DNA from: Gemmatimonadota bacterium
GTDB taxonomy: Bacteria; Latescibacterota; UBA2968
Assembly: GCA_026705765.1 (NCBI GenBank)
Contig: JAPPAB010000128.1
Location: 1-38,242 of the forward strand
DNA: 38,242 nt
Reading direction: 5' to 3'
Shown here: positions 1 through 7,614 of the stretch, in pieces
How the letters are laid out: every line of letters starts with the position of its first letter
Position numbering within the stretch: position 1 is the first letter of the stretch
The notes under the pieces: model-generated
The model's database searches: none
Told to the model about the DNA's origin: nothing
Seen by the model: only the letters and a program-made list of their open reading frames with translations
Position numbers and translations under genes: made by a program

Positions 1-118
1 GACGAATAGACGAATAGACGAATAGACGAATAGACGAATAGACGAATAGACGAATGGCGATACGCACTGATTTTGGGAGGATGGGCGGGATTCGTTGATT
101 CGTTGATTCGTTGATTTT
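1..118. repeat. 8-bp-phased inverted-repeat element, copy 1
   Basis: Seven tandem 8-bp units (gacgaata, the last ending in g) fill 1-56. A 35-nt core ending in a G-rich stretch follows, then three units of attcgt plus tg at 90-113. The left hexamer acgaat is the reverse complement of the right hexamer attcgt, so the arms can pair as 6-bp helices separated by 2-nt mismatches. A second copy lies at 2004-2086, with the same core at 29 of 35 positions. The left arm may continue beyond the window. It lies directly upstream of the iolD-like gene. I do not recognise the family. Confidence 0.8.
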
Positions 119-134
119 ATTCACGAGGGATAAC

Positions 135-2003
135 ATGGGAAAGACGCGACGATTGACAATGGCACAGGCGATTGTTCAGTTTTTGAAGGCGCAGTACGTT
201 TCGCGCGATGGGGTTGAACAGCCCTTTTTTGCGGGAATGTCGGGTATTTTTGGGCACGGGAATGTGGCGGGAATCGGTCAGGCATTGCACGAGTATCGCG
301 ATGCGTTTCGGTATTACCAGACGCGCAATGAACAGGCGATGGTGCATACGGCTGCGGCTTATGCCAAGATGAAGAATCGGTTGGGTACGCTGGCGTGTAC
401 GACGTCGATTGGACCGGGGGCGACGAATATGGTGACGGGCGCGGCAACGGCGACGATTAATCGGTTGCCGGTGTTGCTGCTGCCGGGTGATATTTTTGCG
501 CGGCGAAATGTGGCGCCTGTGTTGCAGCAGTTGGAGTCCAATGCGTCGCAGGATATTTCCGTGAATGATTGTTTTAAGCCGGTGTCGCGGTACTGGGATC
601 GGTTGAATCGGGCAGATCAGGCGATTTTGGCATTGCCCGAGGCGATGCGGGTTTTGACTTCGCCTGTTGAGACGGGTGCTGTGACGCTGTGTTGTCCGCA
701 GGATACGCAGACAGAGGCGTTTGATTATCCCGAAGCGTTGTTTGAAAGACGGGTGTGGGTGGTGCCGCGCAACCGGCCAGATCGCGATCTGGTGTCAAAA
801 GCTGCGGCGTGGATTCGGGAGAGTGTGCAACCGATGGTGATTGCGGGCGGGGGAGTGTTGTACAGCGAGGCGACAGACGCGCTGGCGGCATTTGTGGAGC
901 AGACGGGTATTCCAGTGGGAGAGACACAGGCGGGCAAGGGGTCGCTTAATTACGACCACGCCAATAATCTGGGTGCGGTGGGTGTGACGGGTACACCGGG
1001 TGCGAATATTGTTGCGCGGGAAGCGGATCTGGTGATCGCGATTGGCACGCGGTTGAGCGATTTTACGACGGCTTCAAAGACGGCGTTTCAAAATCCGAAT
1101 GTGAAATTTATCGCGATTAATGTGGCGGAATTTGATGCGGCCAAACACGGGGCACTGCCGCTGGTGGGCGATGCGCAGGTGGTGTTGGAGGAGCTTGCAG
1201 AAGCGGTGCAGGGGTATCGCGTGTCGGGGGATTTGACACAGCGGGTTGTCGCATTTCGAAAGGCGTGGGAGGCAGAAGTAGATCGCATTTACGATTTGGG
1301 TCATCGGCCCGTTTTGAGCCAGGGTGAAGTGATTGGCGCGGTGAATGAAGGTTCGGCGCCGGAGGATGTCATGATTTGTGCGGCGGGCAGTATGCCGGGC
1401 GATCTTCACAAGTTGTGGCGGACGCGCAATCCCAAGGGGTACCACCTGGAGTATGGATATTCGTGCATGGGATACGAGATTGCCGGAGGGTTGGGTATTA
1501 AGATGGCCGATCCCTCCCGGGAGGTGTATGTGATGGTTGGAGATGGGTCGTATTTGATGATGGCGCAGGAGATTGCAACGGCGGTGCAGGAGGGAATTAA
1601 GCTGAATATTGTTTTGCTGGACAATCACGGTTTTGCGAGTATCGGGGGGTTGTCGGATGCTGTGGGGGCGGATGAGTTTGGGACAAGGTATAAGATGCGC
1701 GATGAGCGGACCGGGCAATTGGATGGCGAGAATGTGCCGACCGATTTGGCGACAAATGCCGAGAGTTTGGGGGCTTATGTGTTGCGGCCCGAGGGCAGAG
1801 AAGGTCTGATGAGGGCGATTGAAGAGGCGCGATCTGTGGATCGCACGACGGTGATTGCGGTGGAGGTCGATCGCGATGTGCGCGTGCCGGGTTACGAGAG
1901 CTGGTGGGATGTGCCGGTTGCCGAGGTTTCGGCGGTGGAAGAGGTGCAGAAGGCGAGGGAAGAGTTTGAGGTGATGGTGAAGAAGGAACGGTATTTCTTG
2001 TAA
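135..2003 (+). CDS. iolD: 3D-(3,5/4)-trihydroxycyclohexane-1,2-dione hydrolase (IolD-like ThDP enzyme)
   Basis: A thiamine-diphosphate enzyme of the acetolactate-synthase superfamily, 622 aa, most like IolD. IolD hydrolytically opens the inositol-derived ring diketone to 5-deoxy-glucuronate in the cytoplasm. The N-terminal pattern FFAGMSGIFGHGNVAGIGQAL is typical of IolD rather than of acetolactate synthase. Glu66, in NEQAMVH, is the expected cofactor-activating glutamate. The ThDP/Mg motif runs from GDGS at about residue 469 to Asn497. Length fits the IolD family (about 620-640 aa). The start is ATG 135 with a GAGG box at 125-128; an upstream in-frame TTG at 111 lies inside the repeat element and is unlikely. 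No other iol gene is in the window, so the physiological substrate is inferred from family resemblance alone. It leads a plus-strand group with the CehA/McbA and sulfatase genes. Confidence 0.85.
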   Translation: MGKTRRLTMAQAIVQFLKAQYVSRDGVEQPFFAGMSGIFGHGNVAGIGQALHEYRDAFRYYQTRNEQAMVHTAAAYAKMKNRLGTLACTTSIGPGATNMVTGAATATINRLPVLLLPGDIFARRNVAPVLQQLESNASQDISVNDCFKPVSRYWDRLNRADQAILALPEAMRVLTSPVETGAVTLCCPQDTQTEAFDYPEALFERRVWVVPRNRPDRDLVSKAAAWIRESVQPMVIAGGGVLYSEATDALAAFVEQTGIPVGETQAGKGSLNYDHANNLGAVGVTGTPGANIVAREADLVIAIGTRLSDFTTASKTAFQNPNVKFIAINVAEFDAAKHGALPLVGDAQVVLEELAEAVQGYRVSGDLTQRVVAFRKAWEAEVDRIYDLGHRPVLSQGEVIGAVNEGSAPEDVMICAAGSMPGDLHKLWRTRNPKGYHLEYGYSCMGYEIAGGLGIKMADPSREVYVMVGDGSYLMMAQEIATAVQEGIKLNIVLLDNHGFASIGGLSDAVGADEFGTRYKMRDERTGQLDGENVPTDLATNAESLGAYVLRPEGREGLMRAIEEARSVDRTTVIAVEVDRDVRVPGYESWWDVPVAEVSAVEEVQKAREEFEVMVKKERYFL

Positions 2004-2086
2004 ACGAATAGACGAATAGACGAATGGTAGTACATACTGATTTGGGGAGGATGGGCGGGATTCGTAGATTCGTAGATTCGCTGATT
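2004..2086. repeat. 8-bp-phased inverted-repeat element, copy 2
   Basis: Begins at the base after the iolD stop codon. Three acgaat hexamers (2004-2009, 2012-2017, 2020-2025) separated by ag are followed by a 35-nt core, then attcgt, attcgt and attcgc (2060-2065, 2068-2073, 2076-2081), also separated by ag. It matches copy 1 at 1-118 in architecture and core. The spacer dinucleotide on the right arm is ag here but tg in copy 1, so both keep the 6+2 phasing while the spacer differs. It ends just before the ribosome binding site of the next gene. Confidence 0.8.
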
Positions 2087-2100
2087 TGCGGAGGTGCTTT

Positions 2101-4635
2101 ATGAATATTCCCCCATCTGAACATTTTACGCCTGTTTTGCTGGCGGAAAATTACAATGTGGATCGCGTGCAATTAGATGGATTTGGTGGTGAAGATTTGG
2201 GCGCAATGTATGGTAGGCAGTCCGTTCTGGGTATGCCATTTGATCTGGGTGCGCCAGGCGAACCGAACAGTATATTGCTCGATAGTGGTGTTGTGCGCGT
2301 TGATATGGGCGGTGTGAAGGCGAGCTATGTGGTGTTTTTGCACGGGGTCGAAAATCGCGTGAGTAATTACCAGGAGGAGTTGGCCGATTTTGCCATGGAT
2401 GGCAATGAATTGGGTGATCATGTGTCGGATTACGTGCTGGAATATGCAGATGGAGAGTCCGAGGCGACGCGTATTTTGCGCCGGTTTGCGATTCAACAGT
2501 CCCGTATTGGGTGGGGGGCAAGTGCGTTTGCAGCGATGCCTGCGGCCAAACCAGGGGTTGTGATGGGTGCTACGGATGAACACGGTCTGGGGCGTCGTCC
2601 TGCATCGGCTTATGGTCGCGCCGAGACGCGGCACAGTTCGGGGCGAGATGGCGGGCGCATAAAGCTGTGGGTTTATGCGTTGCCCAATCCCAATCCGGAG
2701 AAGCCCATTCGGTATCTGACACTGGTTCCCAGGAACGAGCGGTCGCTGGTGCTGGGGATCACGCATACGCAGGTCGCCGATCATCCGCTGCGGCCGGGTG
2801 TGCGCCAAAAATTGAAGTTGGCATTGCCCGAGGGCGCGCAGTTGAATAGAAATGGCGAGCTTGAGGATATAGATATTGATCTGGGGGTGGTGATGTCGGC
2901 GCGGGCTGTGCTGGATTACGATGCGGAACGCTGGTTGAGCGCAGAGGTGGATGTACAGCCGGAGCGGTCTTCTTCTGAGGTGGTTGTCGAGTATATCGCT
3001 CACCCGCAGGGGAAGCTTTATGTGGAGGGGGATGGGGAGGTGCAGGGTTACGATCTGGCAGATGCAAGGGAGATTGTCGAGGTGCAGCCCGCACATCGTC
3101 CGGTCGCAATTCGGGTGGTGGAGAAAGGGACCGAGACGCCGGTTGCTGTGCGGTTGCACATGCACGGCGAGGCAGGGGAGTATTTGCCGCCTAAGGGGTA
3201 TCACCGCAAGGTGAATCCGCACTGGTTTGAGGACAATTACGGCGAGTATGTCAATGGCTTGAATCAGTATTGTTATATCCCGGGAGAATGCGTGGCAGAC
3301 TTGCCTTTGGGCAATGTGTATGTCGATATTCAGAAGGGATATGAGATTGCGCCGATTCGCGAGACGTTTACGGTTGGTCCCGATACTGATGTGGTGACTT
3401 TTGAGATTGATCGCGTGCTCAAGTGGCGGGAAAAGGGGTGGGTGACAGCCGATACGCATGTGCATTTTCTGAGTCCGCAAACAGCGCTTCTGGAAGGCGA
3501 GGGCGAGGGTGTGAATGTGGTGAATTTGCTGGCGAGCCAGTGGGGTGAAATGTTCAGCAATGTATCGGATTTTGATGGTAAGACGACTTTGGGCGCAAAG
3601 GATTTTGGTGGGGATGGCGAGTTTCTCGTGCGCGTTGGAACCGAGAATCGCATGCAGGTGCTCGGACATATTTCGCTGCTGGGCTATTCGGGGCTTATGA
3701 TTCATCCGCTGTGTTCGGGGGGACCGTCGGAATCCGCGCTGGGCGACGCGCAGGAAGTCACGATGGCCGAGTGGGCGCAGCAGTGCATTGATCAGGGTGG
3801 GCTGGTGGTGATGCCGCACGGTCCAAATCCGCAGTGCGAACGCGCAGCAGATATTGTGCTGGGGTTGATCCACGCGATGGAGATGATGACGTTTAATCCG
3901 CACAATGCACAGATCAATCCCTATGGGATTGCCGATTGGTATCGCTATTTGAATTTGGGATACCACATTCCAGTTGTGGGTGGGTCGGACAAGATGGCGG
4001 CTGCGTCGCAACTCGGCGGGGTGCGGACTTATACGCATTTGGGAGATCGCGAGTTTAGCTATGAAAACTGGATGGCGGCGACAAAGGCAGGTCATACGTT
4101 TGTGACGGTGGGGCCGCTTGCAGAGATTCAGGTGGAAGGGAAGGCGCCCGGTTCACGGGTGCAGTTGCCCGCTTCTGGCGGGACGGTCAATGTGACGTGG
4201 GAGGTGGCGTCGGTGCGTTTGCCGATTGATCAGGTCGAGATCGTTGTGGGCGGGCTGACGTATGAGCAGGTGAATGTGGATAAGAGGTTGTCGGCTTCGG
4301 GGAGTGCAGAGGTACGGGTGGAGGATTCGACGTGGATTGCACTTCGGGTGCGCGGGAGCTATAAGGGGCAGCACGGGGAGATTGCCGCACACACGAGTGC
4401 CGTGCAGGTGGTTGTGGAGGGGATGCCAATTTTTTCACGGGCGGATGCTACGACGGTTTTGGAACAGATCGAAGGGGCAATTGCCTATCTGGATACGCTC
4501 GCTCCGCGACCCGAGGCAAGGCGTTTGAAACAGATGCGCGCCACGCTGGAGGCCGCGCACAATCGCTTGCACCAGCAGATGCACAAGCACGGTATTTATC
4601 ACGATCATACGCCCTTGCACGATCACGGGCATTAG
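2101..4635 (+). CDS. CehA/McbA family PHP-type metallohydrolase with His-rich tail
   Basis: An 844-aa protein. The N-terminal half looks beta-rich and has no motif I can name. The PHP-like metal-dependent hydrolase domain starts around residue 445 with DTHVH (His453, His455). It continues through MPHGPN (about residue 566) and VVGGSDKM (about 629), all typical of the CehA/McbA branch of the PHP superfamily. Characterised members hydrolyse carbamate or phospho-ester type substrates; the substrate here is unknown. The last 25 residues contain eight histidines (HQQMHKHGIYHDHTPLHDHGH region), a likely metal-binding tail. No signal peptide is evident. Start ATG 2101 follows GGAGG at 2090-2094; an in-frame TTG at 2086 overlaps that box and is rejected. 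Thirteen bases separate it from the sulfatase gene, so the two are probably co-transcribed. Confidence 0.78.
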   Translation: MNIPPSEHFTPVLLAENYNVDRVQLDGFGGEDLGAMYGRQSVLGMPFDLGAPGEPNSILLDSGVVRVDMGGVKASYVVFLHGVENRVSNYQEELADFAMDGNELGDHVSDYVLEYADGESEATRILRRFAIQQSRIGWGASAFAAMPAAKPGVVMGATDEHGLGRRPASAYGRAETRHSSGRDGGRIKLWVYALPNPNPEKPIRYLTLVPRNERSLVLGITHTQVADHPLRPGVRQKLKLALPEGAQLNRNGELEDIDIDLGVVMSARAVLDYDAERWLSAEVDVQPERSSSEVVVEYIAHPQGKLYVEGDGEVQGYDLADAREIVEVQPAHRPVAIRVVEKGTETPVAVRLHMHGEAGEYLPPKGYHRKVNPHWFEDNYGEYVNGLNQYCYIPGECVADLPLGNVYVDIQKGYEIAPIRETFTVGPDTDVVTFEIDRVLKWREKGWVTADTHVHFLSPQTALLEGEGEGVNVVNLLASQWGEMFSNVSDFDGKTTLGAKDFGGDGEFLVRVGTENRMQVLGHISLLGYSGLMIHPLCSGGPSESALGDAQEVTMAEWAQQCIDQGGLVVMPHGPNPQCERAADIVLGLIHAMEMMTFNPHNAQINPYGIADWYRYLNLGYHIPVVGGSDKMAAASQLGGVRTYTHLGDREFSYENWMAATKAGHTFVTVGPLAEIQVEGKAPGSRVQLPASGGTVNVTWEVASVRLPIDQVEIVVGGLTYEQVNVDKRLSASGSAEVRVEDSTWIALRVRGSYKGQHGEIAAHTSAVQVVVEGMPIFSRADATTVLEQIEGAIAYLDTLAPRPEARRLKQMRATLEAAHNRLHQQMHKHGIYHDHTPLHDHGH

Positions 4636-4648
4636 AAAGGTTTTTAAT

Positions 4649-6028
4649 ATGAGTGAGAAATTTTCGTTTCGCCCTGTACGCAAACCTAATGTGATCTGGG
4701 TTTTTGGGGATCAACACCGCGCGCATGCATTGAGCTATCGGGGTGATCCCAATGTGTTTACGCCGAATATCGACAATCTCGCGCGTGAAGGTATGCGTTT
4801 TGACTGCGCAGTTTCCGGTGCGCCGTGGTGCTCGCCTTTTCGCGGTGCGCTAATGACGGGTACTTATCCGCACCAGAATGGGGTGACGCAGACGCCGTCT
4901 CCACTGGATCCGGCGATTCCGACTATTGCTATGCCTTTTAATGATGCGGGATATCACACGGCTTATGTGGGCAAGTGGCATTTGGACGGGTCCAATGCGC
5001 GGGAGAACTGTGTTCCTCCCGAGCGCAGGGGAAATTTTCAGTACTGGATGGGGTATGAGAATAACAATAATCAGAACGAGTGCTATGTTTATGGTTCGGA
5101 GGGCGAAACGCCCCGGCGTTTGGACGGATATGAAACCGATAGTCTGACGACCTTGTTTTTAGACCATCTCGCGGATCATGTAAATGGTGAAGAAGAATAT
5201 CAGCCGTTTTTTGCCGTGCTTTCAGTGCAGCCGCCGCACGGTCCCTTTGTGCCGCCTACCAATCCGGAGCGCGGTGCGCCCCGGATCCATCCGTCGGATA
5301 TTCAGCTTCGGCGCAATGTGCCGGTTGTTCCCCGGATCCGCGAGCGGGCAGCCCTGGATCATGCGGGTTATTACGCGATGGTGGAGAATCTGGATTATAA
5401 TGTGGGGCGGATTCGCATGGGGCTCAAAGATATGGGTGTTGATCGGGAGACTTATGTGGTTTTCTTTTCCGATCACGGCGATATGCTGTGGAGCCACGCG
5501 CAGACGGGCAAATCATCGCCGTGGGAAGAGTCGATCCGCATTCCGTTTATTATCGGCAAGGTGGGGGGAGGTGCGAATATGAATACGGGATCTACCGATG
5601 CGGTGATCAATCACGTGGATATTGCGCCTACGACGCTGGGTCTTTGTGGTATTCCCGTTCCCGAGGGCATGGTTGGGTACGATTATTCGGGCCACTGTAT
5701 TTCCAGCAATGCCGCTGAGTTCAAGGGTAAACCGAATAGAAATGCAGAGCCCGATTCGGCGTATTTGCAGCAGATTCCCCGAAAGATGCATTCGCATACT
5801 GTGAATAAGGCGTGGCGGGCTGTGGTGATGCGAGATGGGTGGAAATACGCCTGTACGCCGGGTAATGATTGGTTGCTTTTCAATACGGCGGATGATCCGT
5901 ATGAGCAGGCGAATTACGTCTATAACAGGGCGTTTCAGAAGGAAAAGGATCGGTGCCACGAGCGTCTTGCACAGTGGATTGAAGACACGGGCGATGATTT
6001 TGAGTTGCCAGATATTCGGCTCGATTAA
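4649..6028 (+). CDS. Sulfatase (arylsulfatase/alkaline-phosphatase superfamily)
   Basis: A 459-aa type I sulfatase, which hydrolyses sulfate esters using a formylglycine. The activation motif C-x-P-x-R is present as CSPFR at residues 61-65, so Cys61 should be oxidised to formylglycine. Asp21-Gln22 near the N terminus and the later SDHGD motif supply metal ligands, and GKWH is the usual mid-domain signature. There is no signal peptide, so it is probably cytosolic. The natural substrate cannot be read from sequence. Start ATG 4649 has an AAAGG box upstream and follows the CehA/McbA gene by 13 bases. No formylglycine-generating enzyme is in the window. Its neighbours suggest a role in breaking down a sulfated sugar or cyclitol. 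Confidence 0.88.
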   Translation: MSEKFSFRPVRKPNVIWVFGDQHRAHALSYRGDPNVFTPNIDNLAREGMRFDCAVSGAPWCSPFRGALMTGTYPHQNGVTQTPSPLDPAIPTIAMPFNDAGYHTAYVGKWHLDGSNARENCVPPERRGNFQYWMGYENNNNQNECYVYGSEGETPRRLDGYETDSLTTLFLDHLADHVNGEEEYQPFFAVLSVQPPHGPFVPPTNPERGAPRIHPSDIQLRRNVPVVPRIRERAALDHAGYYAMVENLDYNVGRIRMGLKDMGVDRETYVVFFSDHGDMLWSHAQTGKSSPWEESIRIPFIIGKVGGGANMNTGSTDAVINHVDIAPTTLGLCGIPVPEGMVGYDYSGHCISSNAAEFKGKPNRNAEPDSAYLQQIPRKMHSHTVNKAWRAVVMRDGWKYACTPGNDWLLFNTADDPYEQANYVYNRAFQKEKDRCHERLAQWIEDTGDDFELPDIRLD

Positions 6029-6041
6029 AGCGCGGATATTG

Positions 6042-6062
6042 GGTTTTGAAACCAGTTTTTTC
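6042..6062 (+). terminator. Weak rho-independent terminator after the sulfatase gene
   Basis: A short stem (ggtt/aacc, extendable to ggttt/aaacc with a tight loop) is followed by agtttttt. It lies 14 bases after the sulfatase stop, in the convergent gap before the minus-strand EamA gene. The stem is short, so termination may be inefficient. Confidence 0.4.
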
Positions 6063-6116
6063 TTGCGGTGTATAATGAGACCGCATAGATTGATAGGCTG
6101 TGCGCTTGAGAGAGGC

Positions 6117-7001
6117 TCACTGTGATGTATTGACAATGGTGATGCCGATGCCCACGAGCGCGAGGCTGAGGAGAATGGCGGGTGAGATGGGGTCGCCGAG
6201 GAGGAGGTTGCTGACGACGACGCCGACAATTGGGGTGATGAATCCAAAAACCGAGAGGCGGCTGGCCGAATAGCGTTTTAGCAGGCTGGTGAGGAGGATA
6301 AAGCAGAATCCCGCGACGACCAGCCCCTGATAGAGAACGGCACTCAGGACGCGGATATCAAGTTGGATGGCCTGTGTTTCAAATAGTGAGCTGAGGAAAA
6401 AAAAGATGGGTACGCTGGGGGCGGATTGCCAGATCAAGACTTTTCCGGGGTGTATGTTCTGGACGAGACGCTTGAGATAAATCTGGCGGGCGCCGAGCAG
6501 AGCAGCACTTGCGAGCACGAGGATATCGCCCAGAAGATGTTGAAGTTCGCCGAGTGATAGGCTCTCGGCAAAGATGAGTATTACGCCGAGAAAAGACAAT
6601 ACCATGCCGATCATTTTGCGCGTGCTGATTTTGTCACCCGGTATAAAGATGTGTGCAAACGAGGCGGTGAAGAAGGGATAGGCAGAGATAAAGATGGTCG
6701 AGCGGCTGGCGAGGGTGTAATCGGTTCCCGCATTGAGCAGGTATATCTGTGCGAGAAAAAGAAAGATGAGGCCGACTATGCCTCGCCGCTCGTTGGATTT
6801 GAGTTTCAGGTCGATTTTCAAGGGGCGCGTCCAGATATAGACGACGAGGCCGCCGAGCAAGAAGCGCATGCCGGCCAGGCAAAGCGGCGGAATACCAGAT
6901 AGCCCCATTTTGATGGATACGGAATTGCCGCCCCAGAGGATTGCTGTCAAGAGGTTGAGCAGGGCGGCGCGGGTGTTGAGGCGTTCATTCTGGACGTTCA
7001 C
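6117..7001 (-). CDS. EamA/DMT-family transporter
   Basis: A 294-aa integral membrane protein of the drug/metabolite transporter superfamily. It shows about ten hydrophobic segments in two halves and the typical openings: LLTAILWGGNSVSIKMGL near the N terminus and SAALLGARQIYLKRL at the start of the second half. It probably exports or imports a small metabolite; the substrate is not predictable. The reading frame continues upstream to 7202, but that extension is polar and Ser/Pro/Cys-rich, unlike any EamA protein. GTG at 6999-7001, preceded by GGAGAGG, gives the normal family length. With this start the gene overlaps the end of the upstream minus-strand gene by 17 bases, so the two are probably translationally coupled. 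Confidence 0.82.
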   Translation of the reverse strand: MNVQNERLNTRAALLNLLTAILWGGNSVSIKMGLSGIPPLCLAGMRFLLGGLVVYIWTRPLKIDLKLKSNERRGIVGLIFLFLAQIYLLNAGTDYTLASRSTIFISAYPFFTASFAHIFIPGDKISTRKMIGMVLSFLGVILIFAESLSLGELQHLLGDILVLASAALLGARQIYLKRLVQNIHPGKVLIWQSAPSVPIFFFLSSLFETQAIQLDIRVLSAVLYQGLVVAGFCFILLTSLLKRYSASRLSVFGFITPIVGVVVSNLLLGDPISPAILLSLALVGIGITIVNTSQ

Positions 7002-7557
7002 GATCCTCTCCGGAACGTTGATAGGCGCGAATGAATACCAGAAGCAAGGGGAGGACGAGCCAGAGGGGCTGCACGATCGCCGCGAATGTGCCAACCACGC
7101 CGAGCAGTCCCGAGATGATGAGTCCGCGGCAGACTGTGATGCGCGTGGCAGGAGAGGACAGGATATTGATTGTGCGGCCGGGTAGTCCTCCGGGTTGCTC
7201 AAGGGCGTAATATCCGATGAGGGCGACCGCCCAGGACAACAGGGCGAGGTGCATGCTGGACGTGGAAGATAAAAGGTTCAAATCTATGCCGAGGTCGCGC
7301 AGGTGTGCGTGCAGGCATACGAGGAATGCACCGTCTCGCAGAGGCCGAAGCAAGCCCACTTCGTCGAGTTGGGCACTGCGGCGACGCTCTGCAAATGCGA
7401 TGAGCTGAAAAAATGCGTAGAGTACGACAATGGCTATGGGATACTTAAAGACCACATAGGGGATCACGTAGGACAAGTGGTCGTAAGCGAGCGTTGCCGT
7501 GCTTCCCGCAATTAGAAAGGCTATGAGTGGTACGGTGTTTTGTTTTAGAGTTTTCAT
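6985..7557 (-). CDS. Small polytopic membrane protein, unknown function
   Basis: A 190-aa hydrophobic protein with about five or six predicted membrane segments (for example IAFLIAGSTATLAY, VVFKYPIAIVVLYAFFQLIAF, MHLALLSWAVALIGYYAL and the tail LWLVLPLLLVFIRAY). I do not recognise a family. It ends in a charged tail rich in Arg/Glu/Asp. ATG at 7555-7557 begins the hydrophobic protein directly; the open frame upstream to 7827 is antisense to the TPR-parvulin gene and rejected. No strong Shine-Dalgarno is visible. It overlaps the EamA gene downstream by 17 bases and diverges from the TPR-parvulin gene, so 7558-7614 should hold promoters for both directions. It may be a partner of the transporter. 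Confidence 0.6.
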   Translation of the reverse strand: MKTLKQNTVPLIAFLIAGSTATLAYDHLSYVIPYVVFKYPIAIVVLYAFFQLIAFAERRRSAQLDEVGLLRPLRDGAFLVCLHAHLRDLGIDLNLLSSTSSMHLALLSWAVALIGYYALEQPGGLPGRTINILSSPATRITVCRGLIISGLLGVVGTFAAIVQPLWLVLPLLLVFIRAYQRSGEDRERPE

Positions 7558-7614
7558 AGGTGAGATGTGATTATATTGTGTTGTGCTGATGTTGTCAAGG
7601 ATGGAGGTTGCGTT

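Noticed and set aside
1-56. CRISPR array
   Set aside because: The repeat unit is only 8 bp with no spacers; a CRISPR repeat is longer and separated by unique spacers. No cas genes are seen.
2173-4095. 640-codon open frame on the minus strand
   Set aside because: It is antisense to the CehA/McbA gene. The composition (many His, Arg, Pro, Ile) and lack of any family pattern mark it as a shadow of a G-rich coding strand.
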